Assembly: GCA_000961655.1 (NCBI GenBank)
Contig: LADR01000079.1
Location: 31,134 to 95,133 of the forward strand
Length of the DNA stretch: 64,000 nucleotides
Source: Desulfatitalea sp. BRH_c12
GTDB taxonomy: Bacteria; Desulfobacterota; Desulfobacteria; Desulfobacterales; Desulfosarcinaceae
Reading direction: 5' to 3'
The notes beneath the pieces are model-generated. The model worked only from the letters and a program-made list of their open reading frames with translations, had not been told where the DNA came from and did no database searches. This document shows positions 44,972 to 53,641 of this stretch, piece by piece. The position numbers and the translations under genes are program-made. The first letter of the stretch is position 1; the number at the start of each line of letters is the position of its first letter.

Positions 44972-45298
44972 TGATCCTCCTATCCGGCTATGCCGGGTTG
45001 AAAGTTGAATGGTGGGGGAAGTGACGGTTACCGAAGTGATTGTTTTAGACGACAATCCAGCGCCTGCTGTCAAGTTCTTTTTGTTGCGCCTGCATCTGAA
45101 AAAGATATCTCAGTATCGTCGCGCGCGGGCTGTTCTTCGACGATTCCAGCAGGAAAAAAAGCAAGCTTGTGCCATTCTAAAGAAAAAACGCCCCGGGCGT
45201 TTAGCCAGAAGCGTTGGTGTTTTATAGTACGGCTTGGCCCCGTGACGTACAATAATGGGTCAGCGCAATGGATTCACCGGAACAGCGGGTAGCGGACA
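44972..45298. other. 327-bp intergenic region
   Basis: It holds the rubrerythrin promoter region and, near 45181-45202, the terminator of the upstream TPR gene. A 72-codon plus-strand frame at 45009 is Lys/Arg-rich and lacks a ribosome binding site, so it is not called. Confidence 0.5.
45181..45202 (-). terminator. Rho-independent terminator of the TPR gene
   Basis: On the minus strand AAACGCC pairs with GGCGTTT around a 3-nt loop, followed by a run of T residues. It lies about 97 bp after the TPR protein stop codon. Confidence 0.75.
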
Positions 45299-45811
45299 TT
45301 AACGATCCAACTCAGTTTCCAGCATATCTTCCACAGCCATGTGCTGGGTTCGCACCATATTGTTTTCACCAGAATAGATCTCAAGGTTGCGTACACCCAA
45401 TTGCATGGCCATGGCGGCATCTTCGGCAGCGGCTTCGTCGGAACCGGAAAGGCTGAGCACGTTGGCCCGGCTGTAATAGGCCGCCGCATACTCGGGATCG
45501 AGGTGGATGGCCTTGTCGAAATCCTGCCGGGCGCCCTGGTTGTCGCCCTTTTCGTATCGGGCCACGCCGCGCAAATGATAGGCCCGCGCATAATCGGATC
45601 GGATCTGAATCGCCCGATCAAAATCTTCAATGGCCTTATCAAAATTGCCTTGTTTCATAAAGGCTGACCCGCGGGCGATCAACGCCAGGCAATGGTGGGC
45701 ATCCTGGTTCAGAACGTCACTGAACAGGGCAATACTGTCGGTCAAGTTATCATTGATGAATTCGGACATTGCCTGTGCAAATCGTTCGGCAACAGTCTTC
45801 TCGGTTTGCAT
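45299..45811 (-). CDS. Tetratricopeptide repeat protein
   Basis: A protein of 170 residues with about four TPR units: SIALFSDVLNQDAHHCLALIARG, KAIEDFDRAIQIRSDYARAY, GARQDFDKAIHLDPEYAAAY and an incomplete last unit. TPRs serve as protein-binding scaffolds; no signal peptide is present, so it is cytoplasmic. GAGGAGG lies before the ATG at 45811; the extra 17 codons upstream have no such site. It is divergent from the WYL regulator. Confidence 0.88.
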   Translation of the reverse strand: MQTEKTVAERFAQAMSEFINDNLTDSIALFSDVLNQDAHHCLALIARGSAFMKQGNFDKAIEDFDRAIQIRSDYARAYHLRGVARYEKGDNQGARQDFDKAIHLDPEYAAAYYSRANVLSLSGSDEAAAEDAAMAMQLGVRNLEIYSGENNMVRTQHMAVEDMLETELDR

Positions 45812-46029
45812 TATAGCCTCCTCTACAGTCGTTTCCTTCATTGAATACTGTAATTTAATCATCCGATATCGGTATCACTATCAAACATTAACCTCTGGGC
45901 GTGCGTTGTCCAGCATGGCAAAAGATTACAACTATTTATAATTTTAGATTTTTGGTAACTTTTGACAAAGCCCCTGTCCCACGCTATAACTCCGCTACTT
46001 GTGTTCAGAATCGACAAAGGAGGTCCCAA

Positions 46030-47010
46030 ATGGCACGCGGAGACCAACTCAGCCGTCAGTGGAAGATCATCCACAGCCTTTTGGCGTCCGTACAGGGGAA
46101 ATCGGCCGGTGAGTTGGCCGACGACCTGGAATGTCATTCACGAACCGTCTATCGCGATCTGGAAGCTTTGCAGATGGCCGGCTTTCCGCTGTACAACGCG
46201 CACAAAGACGGTCGGACGTGCTGGTCCATCCTGGATGCTGACCGGCACCAGATGCCCTTACCCCTGAACCTCACCGAACTGATGGCTCTTTATTTCAGCC
46301 GCAACATGCTCAAAGTGCTGCAAGGAACGGCCATTTACGATTCACTGACGAATCTGTTCGACAAGGTCAAAGCCACGCTGCCCCCCGAATATATCGCTTA
46401 CCTTGACAAACTGTCGAGCAGTCTGGACGTCGGCTTCAAAGCTTATAAACCGTATCAGCGTTTTCAGACCATCCTCACCCAGGTAAACGAAGCCGCTCAG
46501 GAGCAGCGCCACATCGATATCGAATACTTCAGCATGAGCCGGCAGGCTTTGACGCACCGGCGCGTCGCGCCATACAAAGTCTGGTTTTACGATGAGACCT
46601 TTTATGTTATCGGCTTTTGCGGTCTGCGCCAGGCCGTAAGGCTGTTTGCCGTCGATCGTATCGCACACCTGCAGGTGTCCGATGATCTTTTCGAACTGCC
46701 GCAAGGATTTGATGTCAATGAATTCATGCAGGCCAGTTTCGGCGTCTTTCAGGGAGAACCGGTCCAGGTCCGCATCCGTTTTTCACCCGCGGTGGCCGGG
46801 TACATCAGTGAAAAAATATGGCATCCCACCCAAACGATAGTGACCCAGCAGGACGGCAGCGTGCTCTTCAGCGCCGAAGTGGCCGGTATTGAAGAGATCA
46901 AACATTGGGTGCTCAAATGGGGCGCCGGGGCGATCGTTTTGGCACCGGCGTCGCTGCGTCAGGCGGTGATTGCGGAAATCGGGAGAATGGCGGTAAATTA
47001 TGACGAATAA
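46030..47010 (+). CDS. WYL-domain transcriptional regulator
   Basis: A protein of 326 residues. An N-terminal winged helix-turn-helix (residues 5-60: IIHSLLASVQGKSAGELADD, SRTVYRDLEALQMAGFPL) is followed by a WYL domain (about 140-220, with HRRVAPYKVWFYDETFYVIGFC and VRLFAVDRI) and a WCX-like C-terminal domain. WYL proteins respond to nucleotides or nucleic acids. AAAGGAGG precedes the ATG. The gene overlaps the aminotransferase gene by 11 bp, so it is in one operon with aminotransferase and omega-amidase. Confidence 0.92.
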   Translation: MARGDQLSRQWKIIHSLLASVQGKSAGELADDLECHSRTVYRDLEALQMAGFPLYNAHKDGRTCWSILDADRHQMPLPLNLTELMALYFSRNMLKVLQGTAIYDSLTNLFDKVKATLPPEYIAYLDKLSSSLDVGFKAYKPYQRFQTILTQVNEAAQEQRHIDIEYFSMSRQALTHRRVAPYKVWFYDETFYVIGFCGLRQAVRLFAVDRIAHLQVSDDLFELPQGFDVNEFMQASFGVFQGEPVQVRIRFSPAVAGYISEKIWHPTQTIVTQQDGSVLFSAEVAGIEEIKHWVLKWGAGAIVLAPASLRQAVIAEIGRMAVNYDE

Positions 47011-48154
47011 TCACGTGCTCACATCGAAATTACCCGACGTGGGGACGACTATTTTTACGGTCATGTCCAAACTGGCGGCCGATCACGGGGCGATCAATCT
47101 ATCACAGGGCTTTCCGGATTTTTCAGCGCCGGCCGAATTGGTCGAACACGTCAGCCGCTACATGCGCGAGGGCTTCAACCAGTATGCGCCGATGCAGGGA
47201 GTGCCACTGCTGTGCCAACGCATCGCCGAAAAGATCAAAACCCTTTACCAGGCTGATGTCGATCCGCAATCTCAGGTCACTGTCACCGCCGGGGCCACCG
47301 AGGCGCTTTTTGCGGCGATCACGGCCGTCGTTCGCCCGGGCGACGAGGTCATGGTGCTCGAGCCGGCCTACGATTCTTATGTTCCGGCCATACAACTCAG
47401 CGGTGGGCGCCCGGTGTTCGTCCCCCTGCGGTTTCCCGATTACCGCATAGACTGGGAGCGGGTGCGCGAAGCCGTGAACGCGCGCACGCGCATGCTCATC
47501 CTCAATTCACCGCACAACCCGACCGGAGCGGTGCTGGATACCGGAGACATGGCCGCATTGCAGGCGCTCGTCGCCGAGCACGACCTCTTCATTCTGAGTG
47601 ACGAAGTGTATGAGCACATCGTCTTCGACGGCCAGGCCCACAAGAGCATGCTGCGCTTTCCGGCCTTGGCCCGCAAAAGCTTCGTGGTCAGTTCGTTCGG
47701 TAAAACCTATCACACCACCGGCTGGAAAATCGGCTATTGCGTCGCCCCCCCTTCCCTGACCGAGGAGTTCCGCAAGATCCATCAGTTTCTGACCTTCACC
47801 GCAAACACCCCCATCCAGATGGGCTATGCCGATTTCATGCTGCATACCGACCACTATCTGCAGCTCGCACACTTTTATCAGAACAAACGCGACCTGTTTC
47901 TTGACCTGATGAAATCCTCGCGCTTCAAGCCCCTGCCCTGCGCCGGCACCTACTTTCAGATGATGGACTATTCGGATATCAGCGACGAGGCGGATGTGGA
48001 TTTCGCCCGCCGATTGACGACACAGTTCGGCGTGGCGGCCATTCCGCCCTCGGTTTTTTACCATGACCGGCAGGACCATCGCGTGCTGCGCTTCTGCTTT
48101 GCCAAACAAGACCAGACCTTGAAGGCCGCCGCGGAGAGACTATGCCGGATTTGA
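47000..48154 (+). CDS. Class I/II aminotransferase, methionine aminotransferase (YbdL)-like
   Basis: A protein of 384 residues of the fold-type I PLP family: GAINLSQGFPDF, YAPMQGVPLL, TVTAGATEALFAAI, NSPHNPTGAV, ILSDEVYEH and the PLP Lys in SSFGKTYHTTGWKIGY. The sequence is closest in pattern to YbdL/kynurenine-glutamine aminotransferases that act on methionine and glutamine. It overlaps the next gene, an omega-amidase, by 13 bp. Transaminase K plus omega-amidase is a known pair that turns 2-oxo-4-methylthiobutyrate into methionine and removes the resulting 2-oxoglutaramate. Confidence 0.92.
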   Translation: MTNNHVLTSKLPDVGTTIFTVMSKLAADHGAINLSQGFPDFSAPAELVEHVSRYMREGFNQYAPMQGVPLLCQRIAEKIKTLYQADVDPQSQVTVTAGATEALFAAITAVVRPGDEVMVLEPAYDSYVPAIQLSGGRPVFVPLRFPDYRIDWERVREAVNARTRMLILNSPHNPTGAVLDTGDMAALQALVAEHDLFILSDEVYEHIVFDGQAHKSMLRFPALARKSFVVSSFGKTYHTTGWKIGYCVAPPSLTEEFRKIHQFLTFTANTPIQMGYADFMLHTDHYLQLAHFYQNKRDLFLDLMKSSRFKPLPCAGTYFQMMDYSDISDEADVDFARRLTTQFGVAAIPPSVFYHDRQDHRVLRFCFAKQDQTLKAAAERLCRI

Positions 48155-48945
48155 CCGTTACGCTGGTTCAAAGCGATCTGTTTTGGGAGCAAATTGCGGC
48201 CAACCTGGCCGTGTTCGACGCCAGACTGGCACAATTGAATCGTCCCACCGACCTGATCGTTTTACCGGAGATGTTCAGCACGGGTTTCAGCATGCAGGCC
48301 GCCAGGCTGGCCGAACCCATGGACGGCAGCGCAGTCCGCTGGCTGCGCGCGACAGCCGCACGCCGACATGTGACAATCACCGGCAGCCTGATGATCACGG
48401 AACATGACCGTTACTTCAATCGGCTGATCTGGACACATCCGAACGGCGATACAAGCGTCTATGACAAAAAGCATCTCTTCCGTTATGCCGGCGAAGAAAA
48501 AGTCTACACCCCCGGCAACCGACGGCTCACGGTAACCCTGAACGGCTGGCGCATCCGCCCCTTCATCTGCTATGATCTGCGTTTCCCGATATGGACCCGC
48601 AACCTGAATCAGGCCTACGACATGGCGTTCTTTGTGGCCAACTGGCCGGCCCGACGCTCCGCCCATTGGCGCGCCCTGCTGCGCGCGCGGGCCATTGAAA
48701 ACCAAGCCTACGTGATCGGCGTCAACCGCGTCGGGCTGGATGGGCAGGAAGCGTACCACGACGGCTATTCTTCGGTCATCGCACCTGACGGCGAAGTACT
48801 GTTCGAAGAAAAAAACGTGGAGGGACTGCACACCATAACGCTGCGTCGCGATCTGCTCGATGACTACCGCCGGCTCTTTCCGGCCTGGATGGACGCCGAT
48901 GTGGATCTGGCCAATGGGCCTGCGGCCGAACGGATCACCCATTGA
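48142..48945 (+). CDS. Omega-amidase (YafV/Nit2-like, C-N hydrolase)
   Basis: A protein of 267 residues of the nitrilase superfamily. The catalytic Glu is in IVLPEMFSTGFSMQ, the Lys in VYDKKHLF and the Cys in FICYDLRFP. Family role: hydrolysis of 2-oxoglutaramate (alpha-ketoglutaramate) to 2-oxoglutarate and ammonia in the cytoplasm. Its start overlaps the aminotransferase gene, so it is translationally coupled and probably finishes the methionine-salvage transamination. Confidence 0.92.
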   Translation: MPDLTVTLVQSDLFWEQIAANLAVFDARLAQLNRPTDLIVLPEMFSTGFSMQAARLAEPMDGSAVRWLRATAARRHVTITGSLMITEHDRYFNRLIWTHPNGDTSVYDKKHLFRYAGEEKVYTPGNRRLTVTLNGWRIRPFICYDLRFPIWTRNLNQAYDMAFFVANWPARRSAHWRALLRARAIENQAYVIGVNRVGLDGQEAYHDGYSSVIAPDGEVLFEEKNVEGLHTITLRRDLLDDYRRLFPAWMDADVDLANGPAAERITH

Positions 48946-48949
48946 AAAT

Positions 48950-49747
48950 TCAACTTTCGGGTTCCAAACGCCGGTGAGCAGGGCGTGTTGTCCGCGCCAC
49001 TCGCTCTGCAGGACAGAGGAGCACAGCGGCTGCGGCGGCAAGCTGTTCGGCCCAGACCGCATAGCCCGCCTCGGAGGGGTGGAATCCATCGCGACAGAAA
49101 AAATCCGCGGCATTGGCGTCCATCACGAGCGGTACATGCACAACGCGCGTCATCTGGCGCGCCAACCGGCCAGATGCGCGATCCAAGACCCGCGCGCGCA
49201 GACCGAGCACGCCGCGCAGGGGCTGCGGCAGCGCCGGAAAATGCTGCATCTGCGGAACCGGCGCCAGCAGCACGGGCAGCGTGCCCAAATGTGCACGCAG
49301 GGTGGCGATCAGATGCTGCAGGTCTTTGCGCCAGCCGCTTGCCGAACGAAAATGGAGCACGTCGTTCACGCCCAGCGCCAGCACGGCAAGATCTGCGATC
49401 TCCGCCTTCAAAGCCGGTTGCAGCAGTCGGTGAACCTCCCGCGCGCTCGCGCCACTTCGTCCCACGGCGTGCCACTGCACTGTCCGTTCGGTTTTGCGTG
49501 CCAGCGCGGCAGCCAACTGTCCAGTCAATGCCTGCGCGTGCGTTCGCGCACCCACACCGGCGACCGTCGATTCACCGATGACCAGCACTCTCAGAGGCAC
49601 TCCGCGGGCCGCGATCCATCCCCGATTTGGACCTGCGGCCTCCGGCAGTTTGGGGGTACGCCGGCGCACCTGTTTTCCCTGGACCATCAGAATCGGCAAC
49701 AAGGCCAACGATACCGCCGAAAGCGCCTGCTGCAGAGTGTCGTGCAT
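48950..49747 (-). CDS. SGNH/GDSL hydrolase
   Basis: A protein of 265 residues. A hydrophobic N-terminal segment (ALSAVSLALLPILMVQG) may be a signal or anchor. The SGNH catalytic set is visible: Ser in RVLVIGESTVAGVGA, Gly in AVGRSGASAREV, Asn in LALGVNDVLHF, and DGFHPSEAGYAVWA with Asp and His. Family role: esterase or lipase-type hydrolysis. AAGGGAAC precedes the ATG at 49747; the frame to 49984 is not used. It converges with the omega-amidase gene (5-bp gap). Confidence 0.88.
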   Translation of the reverse strand: MHDTLQQALSAVSLALLPILMVQGKQVRRRTPKLPEAAGPNRGWIAARGVPLRVLVIGESTVAGVGARTHAQALTGQLAAALARKTERTVQWHAVGRSGASAREVHRLLQPALKAEIADLAVLALGVNDVLHFRSASGWRKDLQHLIATLRAHLGTLPVLLAPVPQMQHFPALPQPLRGVLGLRARVLDRASGRLARQMTRVVHVPLVMDANAADFFCRDGFHPSEAGYAVWAEQLAAAAAVLLCPAERVARTTRPAHRRLEPES

Positions 49748-49862
49748 GGCGTTCCCTTTCTTGTTTTGACAAATTTGCACCGGACATATAAAAACCGCAT
49801 TGTCGTGAGCATTATTAAGATCAAAATTCACACTTCCGCAAGAAGCTTTCAGAGGAAAAACG

Positions 49863-50069
49863 ATGACGCAACCCAGGTGCGGCCAATGTCGCTTCAGAGC
49901 CAGATATGACCAAAACCCATTGTCGCTTCTCGGACGCCTGTGGCGCTGGCATGCCGGATGGTGTCCCGGATGGAAAAAATACATGCGTTCGCTGACTGCC
50001 GAGGAAAGAGCCCGTTTGGCTGAGCGCTATGATCTGCCACCCGCAAAAACGCCAGGGAGCCCGACTTGA
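49863..50069 (+). CDS. Small conserved Cys/Trp-rich protein, 68 aa
   Basis: A basic small protein with C-x2-C (CGQCRFRA) and a further Cys in HAGWCPGWKKYM, separated by NPLSLLGRLWRW; Trp and Arg clusters suggest a compact metal-bound fold. GAGGAAAAACG lies before the ATG. The stop codon overlaps the TTG start of the following transporter (TTGA), so the two genes are translationally coupled. Function unknown. Confidence 0.7.
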   Translation: MTQPRCGQCRFRARYDQNPLSLLGRLWRWHAGWCPGWKKYMRSLTAEERARLAERYDLPPAKTPGSPT

Positions 50070-52411
50070 CCTGGCAGATCGGCGTTCTGCTGGCCATTGT
50101 CAGCGTGGCATTCATCTTGTTCATCCACGGCCGCCTGCGCGTGGATGTGGTGGGATTGTTGGTGCTCTCGGCCCTGGCGTTGACGGGATTGGTTTCAGCC
50201 ACGGATGCCCTGGCCGGATTCAGCAGTCCGGCGGTCGTTACGGTGTGGGCCATGTTCATTCTCTCCGCCGGCCTGACGCGCACGGGTATCGCCCACCAGC
50301 TCGGTCAACCCCTGCAGCGCTTCGCCAAAGGCAGCGAAGCGGTGCTCGTGGTCGCTTTGATGGTTTCTGCCAGCGTGCTGTCGGCCCTCATCAACACTGT
50401 GACCGTAGCGGCTATTCTGTTGCCGGCCACGATGGAACTGGCCCGGCGCAGCGGACGTCCGCCCGCCCGCTTGCTGATGCCCTTGGCACTCGGCTCGCTG
50501 CTCGGCGGCCCATTTACCGGCATCTCGACGCCGCCCAATATTCTGGTCACCGACGCGCTACGCGCCGCCGGCCTGCAGCCCTTCGCCCTTTTCGACTTCA
50601 CGCCGATCACCGCGGCGATCGTGGCGGCCGGCATTGCCTTCATGGTGCTCATCGGACGGCGCCTGCTGCCCAACCGCGCCGCTGGTTCAGGTGCGGATTC
50701 CAGTGTATCGCTCAGTGCCTCCTATGAACTCGACACACACATATTCACGACACAAATCCCGCCAACATCGCCGCTCGACGGCCGCACACTGGCCGAGAGC
50801 CGCCTGGGCTCAGCCCTTTACCTGACCGTGGTGGCGCTCCAACGCAAAGACGCCCTGATGCTGGCACCCCGCCCCACCGACATTTTGCAGGCCGAAGACA
50901 CGCTCATCGTGCACGGCCGGCCCGACCACCTGCAACGTTTTCACGGCCGCGAGCATCTGCGGATCGAATCGTCCGATACTGTCAAAAACAGGGTGGGCCA
51001 GCGCCTGCTGGTGGCCGAAGGCGTGATCTCCGAAGGATCGCCGCTGCTGGGGGCCACTTTAGGTGACAGCGGACTGCGCCGCAAACATCGGGTACATGTG
51101 CTGGCACTGCACGATCCGACCGAAGGAGAGGTCAGGGATCTGTGGCGGCGTCCGCTCGCAGCCGGCGACCGGCTGCTGCTGCAGGGCGAGCGCGCAGCCC
51201 TGGAAGAAGTAGCCCGTCTGAACTTTGTCAATGGCCTGCGCTTCCCCAACCCGCAGGAGGTCAACGCGCTGGCTGGCGGTCGCGCCAATCTGTTGTCCGT
51301 GCGTGTCCCGCCGGGTTCTATACTGACTGACCGCGACCTGGTCGATAGCCGCCTGGGCAATGCATTCGGATTGACGGTCATCGGCATCCTGCGCGGGGAG
51401 ACATTGTTGTGTATGCCCTCGCCGCAGGAGATTTTGCAAGCCGACGATCTGCTTGTGTTGCAGGGATCGCCGCGCGATCTTGAAATTCTCGAAGGCCTTC
51501 AGGCACTGGAGATCAGCGCGCAAACGCCCGGCCTGGTCGCCGAGTTGGAGTCTCAGCAGATCGGCGTTACCGAGGTTTTGCTGTCGCCGCGCTGCACGCT
51601 TGCAGGTCGCTCACTGGCTGACCTGCTTTTCCGCGATCACTATGGCATCAGCGTTCTGGCCATCTGGAGAAAAGGCCGCGCCTATCGCACCGGGCTCCAG
51701 GACATGTCCCTGCAGTTCGGCGATGCCCTGCTGGTGTACGGAAACCGCCGCAACCTGGAAGCCGTGGCGCGTGATCCCGACTTTCTCGTGCTCGATGAGG
51801 CCGCTGCCCGGGCACCGCGTCTGGAAAGAGCCGGCGTGGCAGCGGCGATTATGCTCGCGGTGCTGTTGAGCGCCATTTTCGGGCTGGTCCCAATCGCCAT
51901 CGCCGCGCTGACCGGGGCGGCTTTGATGGTCCTGGTCGGGTGCTTGAGCATGGAAGAAGCCTATCGGGCTATCGAATGGAAAGTCGTGTTCCTCATCGCC
52001 AGCATGCTGCCGCTCGGGGTGGCCATCGAAAACACCGGGGCGGCGCAGATCGGCGCCGGGGCCCTGATCAGCGCCGTGGGTGATCTGGGACCCCGCTGGG
52101 TGGTCGCGGCGCTGTTTATCGTCACCGTCATCGGCACGCAGGTCATCCCCACTGCGGCCCTGGTCGTATTGATGGCGCCGGTGGCGCTCAGCGCCGCGAG
52201 TTCCTTGGGAATCTCGCCGCACTTGCTAATGATGACCGTGGCGATCGCGGCCTCGGCGAGTTTCGCAAGTCCATTGTCGCATCCCGCGCATCTGCTCGTC
52301 ATGGGCCCTGGCGGTTATCGCTTCACCGACTACGTGAAAGTCGGCGTGCCCCTGACGATCATCGCCCTGCTTGTATCCGTGGGCTTGCTGCCGATCCTCT
52401 GGCCGGCCTGA
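50066..52411 (+). CDS. SLC13/DASS-type anion permease with TrkA-C domains
   Basis: A protein of 781 residues starting at TTG with GGGAG just upstream. The first 215 residues hold six membrane helices (IGVLLAIVSVAFILFIHG, LLGGPFTGISTPPNILVTDAL with the SNT-like motif region). The middle (about 220-590) carries four RCK-C/TrkA-C regulatory domains (PTSPLDGRTLAESRLG, SILTDRDLVDSRLGNAFGLT, CTLAGRSLADLLF). The last 190 residues hold the remaining helices. Family role: sodium-coupled uptake of sulfate or dicarboxylates, or arsenite-type antiport. In a sulfate reducer sulfate uptake is an attractive guess (inference). Confidence 0.9.
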   Translation: MTWQIGVLLAIVSVAFILFIHGRLRVDVVGLLVLSALALTGLVSATDALAGFSSPAVVTVWAMFILSAGLTRTGIAHQLGQPLQRFAKGSEAVLVVALMVSASVLSALINTVTVAAILLPATMELARRSGRPPARLLMPLALGSLLGGPFTGISTPPNILVTDALRAAGLQPFALFDFTPITAAIVAAGIAFMVLIGRRLLPNRAAGSGADSSVSLSASYELDTHIFTTQIPPTSPLDGRTLAESRLGSALYLTVVALQRKDALMLAPRPTDILQAEDTLIVHGRPDHLQRFHGREHLRIESSDTVKNRVGQRLLVAEGVISEGSPLLGATLGDSGLRRKHRVHVLALHDPTEGEVRDLWRRPLAAGDRLLLQGERAALEEVARLNFVNGLRFPNPQEVNALAGGRANLLSVRVPPGSILTDRDLVDSRLGNAFGLTVIGILRGETLLCMPSPQEILQADDLLVLQGSPRDLEILEGLQALEISAQTPGLVAELESQQIGVTEVLLSPRCTLAGRSLADLLFRDHYGISVLAIWRKGRAYRTGLQDMSLQFGDALLVYGNRRNLEAVARDPDFLVLDEAAARAPRLERAGVAAAIMLAVLLSAIFGLVPIAIAALTGAALMVLVGCLSMEEAYRAIEWKVVFLIASMLPLGVAIENTGAAQIGAGALISAVGDLGPRWVVAALFIVTVIGTQVIPTAALVVLMAPVALSAASSLGISPHLLMMTVAIAASASFASPLSHPAHLLVMGPGGYRFTDYVKVGVPLTIIALLVSVGLLPILWPA

Positions 52412-52414
52412 GCC

Positions 52415-52440
52415 ATCTAAAATCAATATCTAAAATCAAT
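52415..52440. repeat. Perfect 13-bp tandem duplication
   Basis: ATCTAAAATCAAT occurs twice with no gap, immediately between the permease stop codon and its terminator. It looks like a recent slippage duplication. Confidence 0.7.
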
Positions 52441-52472
52441 AAAGATCATCCTGTTTTCACGTGATCTTTTTC
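52441..52472 (+). terminator. Rho-independent terminator after the permease
   Basis: AAAGATCA and TGATCTTT form a perfect 8-bp stem with a 13-nt loop, and the 3' arm runs into TTTTT. It lies 30 bp after the permease stop. Confidence 0.8.
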
Positions 52473-52655
52473 CTGCGACATGAATCCACAGACAGCGCAG
52501 GTACGCTTCGTGACAACGGCAAATACAGAGAAAAGCCCATACCGCACCGTCCTTCCTTGCTGTACCTTACCCAAGTAAATCCGAATAATACAAACTCTTG
52601 CACCCGCGGGTCCGACCTGTACCGGGCGCGCGTCTGACAAAACAGGAGGCATAAA

Positions 52656-53630
52656 ATGGCAATACAGCAAGGACAACACTATCGTGGACATCCGCGCGCC
52701 CCTCAAAAGTTTGCGCAACCGCTCGCTAAGGGATTGGGGTGGTTCAGCATCGGCTTGGGTTTGACTGAACTGCTGGCCCCGGATGCCGTCGCCTCCCTGA
52801 TCGGCCTTCCTGAAAAAGACGGCCGGCGGATGATGCTGCGCTCATGTGGCGTGCGCGAAATTGCAGCCGGCATGGGCATTCTGTCGCGACCGCGTCCGGT
52901 CGGCTGGATGCGAGGGCGTGTGTTGGGCGACGTTCTGGATCTGGCCACCCTGGGGGCCATCATGGGGGTTTATAGCGCCAAACGGTCGCGCACCGCATGG
53001 GCCACGGCAGCGGTATTCGGCGTTACAGCGCTCGATCTGTATTGCAGCCAGGCACTCAGCCGATTGCCGTCCGCCAAAGACGGCAGGCACATGACCAAAA
53101 CGGTGGCCATCAACCGCCCACCCGACGAAGTGTACGAGCACTGGAGAAATTCCGAAAACTTTGCCACCTTCATGCGCCATCTGCAATCTTCGCCCACCGG
53201 CGACCGCTTGCATTGCGATGTCCGCATGCCTACGGGCCTCGCCACCGAAAAAGACCTCGCACAGGATGTACAGCACGAACCCATCGTCTGGCGTTGCGGG
53301 CAGGGCCGCGAGTTTGTCGGATCGGTGCGCTTCGAACGCGCGCCGGGCGACCGAGGCACGCTGGTCAAAGTGGATATCACCTATGCGCCTGAAGGCGGCG
53401 TGACTGGTGCAGCTTTGGCCAAGCTTCTGGGCAAGGACCCCGGCCAGCGCGTCGAAAGCGCCTTGCGCCGCATGAAACAGATTATCGAGACCGGCGGCAT
53501 TGTCCACTCCGATGCCAGCATTCATGACGGCATGCACCCGGCCCGGCCAATGCGGCGTCGGCCCGAACGCGCTATCGTCCCTCGGGAACCGATCGCCCCC
53601 GCCGATGCTCCGGTCGCGGCGCAAATGTGA
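52656..53630 (+). CDS. SRPBCC-domain protein with N-terminal membrane region
   Basis: A protein of 324 residues. The first 140 residues hold three or four hydrophobic helices (GLGWFSIGLGLTELLAP, LGDVLDLATLGAIMGVY, WATAAVFGVTALDLYC) in a DUF4267-like pattern. Residues about 145-275 are a START/SRPBCC ligand-binding domain (KTVAINRPPDEVYEHWRNSENFATFM). The C-terminal tail is Pro/Arg-rich. Ligand unknown. CAGGAGG precedes the ATG. The zinc alcohol dehydrogenase follows 11 bp downstream, so the two are co-transcribed; this pairing may concern a hydrophobic substrate or stress (inference). Confidence 0.82.
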   Translation: MAIQQGQHYRGHPRAPQKFAQPLAKGLGWFSIGLGLTELLAPDAVASLIGLPEKDGRRMMLRSCGVREIAAGMGILSRPRPVGWMRGRVLGDVLDLATLGAIMGVYSAKRSRTAWATAAVFGVTALDLYCSQALSRLPSAKDGRHMTKTVAINRPPDEVYEHWRNSENFATFMRHLQSSPTGDRLHCDVRMPTGLATEKDLAQDVQHEPIVWRCGQGREFVGSVRFERAPGDRGTLVKVDITYAPEGGVTGAALAKLLGKDPGQRVESALRRMKQIIETGGIVHSDASIHDGMHPARPMRRRPERAIVPREPIAPADAPVAAQM

Positions 53631-53641
53631 AAGGAAGGTGA

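Noticed and set aside
45009..45227. 72-codon Lys/Arg-rich plus-strand frame
   Set aside because: It crosses the terminator of the TPR gene and has no ribosome binding site.
48860..49909. 349-codon plus-strand frame opposite the SGNH hydrolase
   Set aside because: The hydrolase has the complete SGNH catalytic set, while this frame is Arg/His/Gln-rich with no domain.
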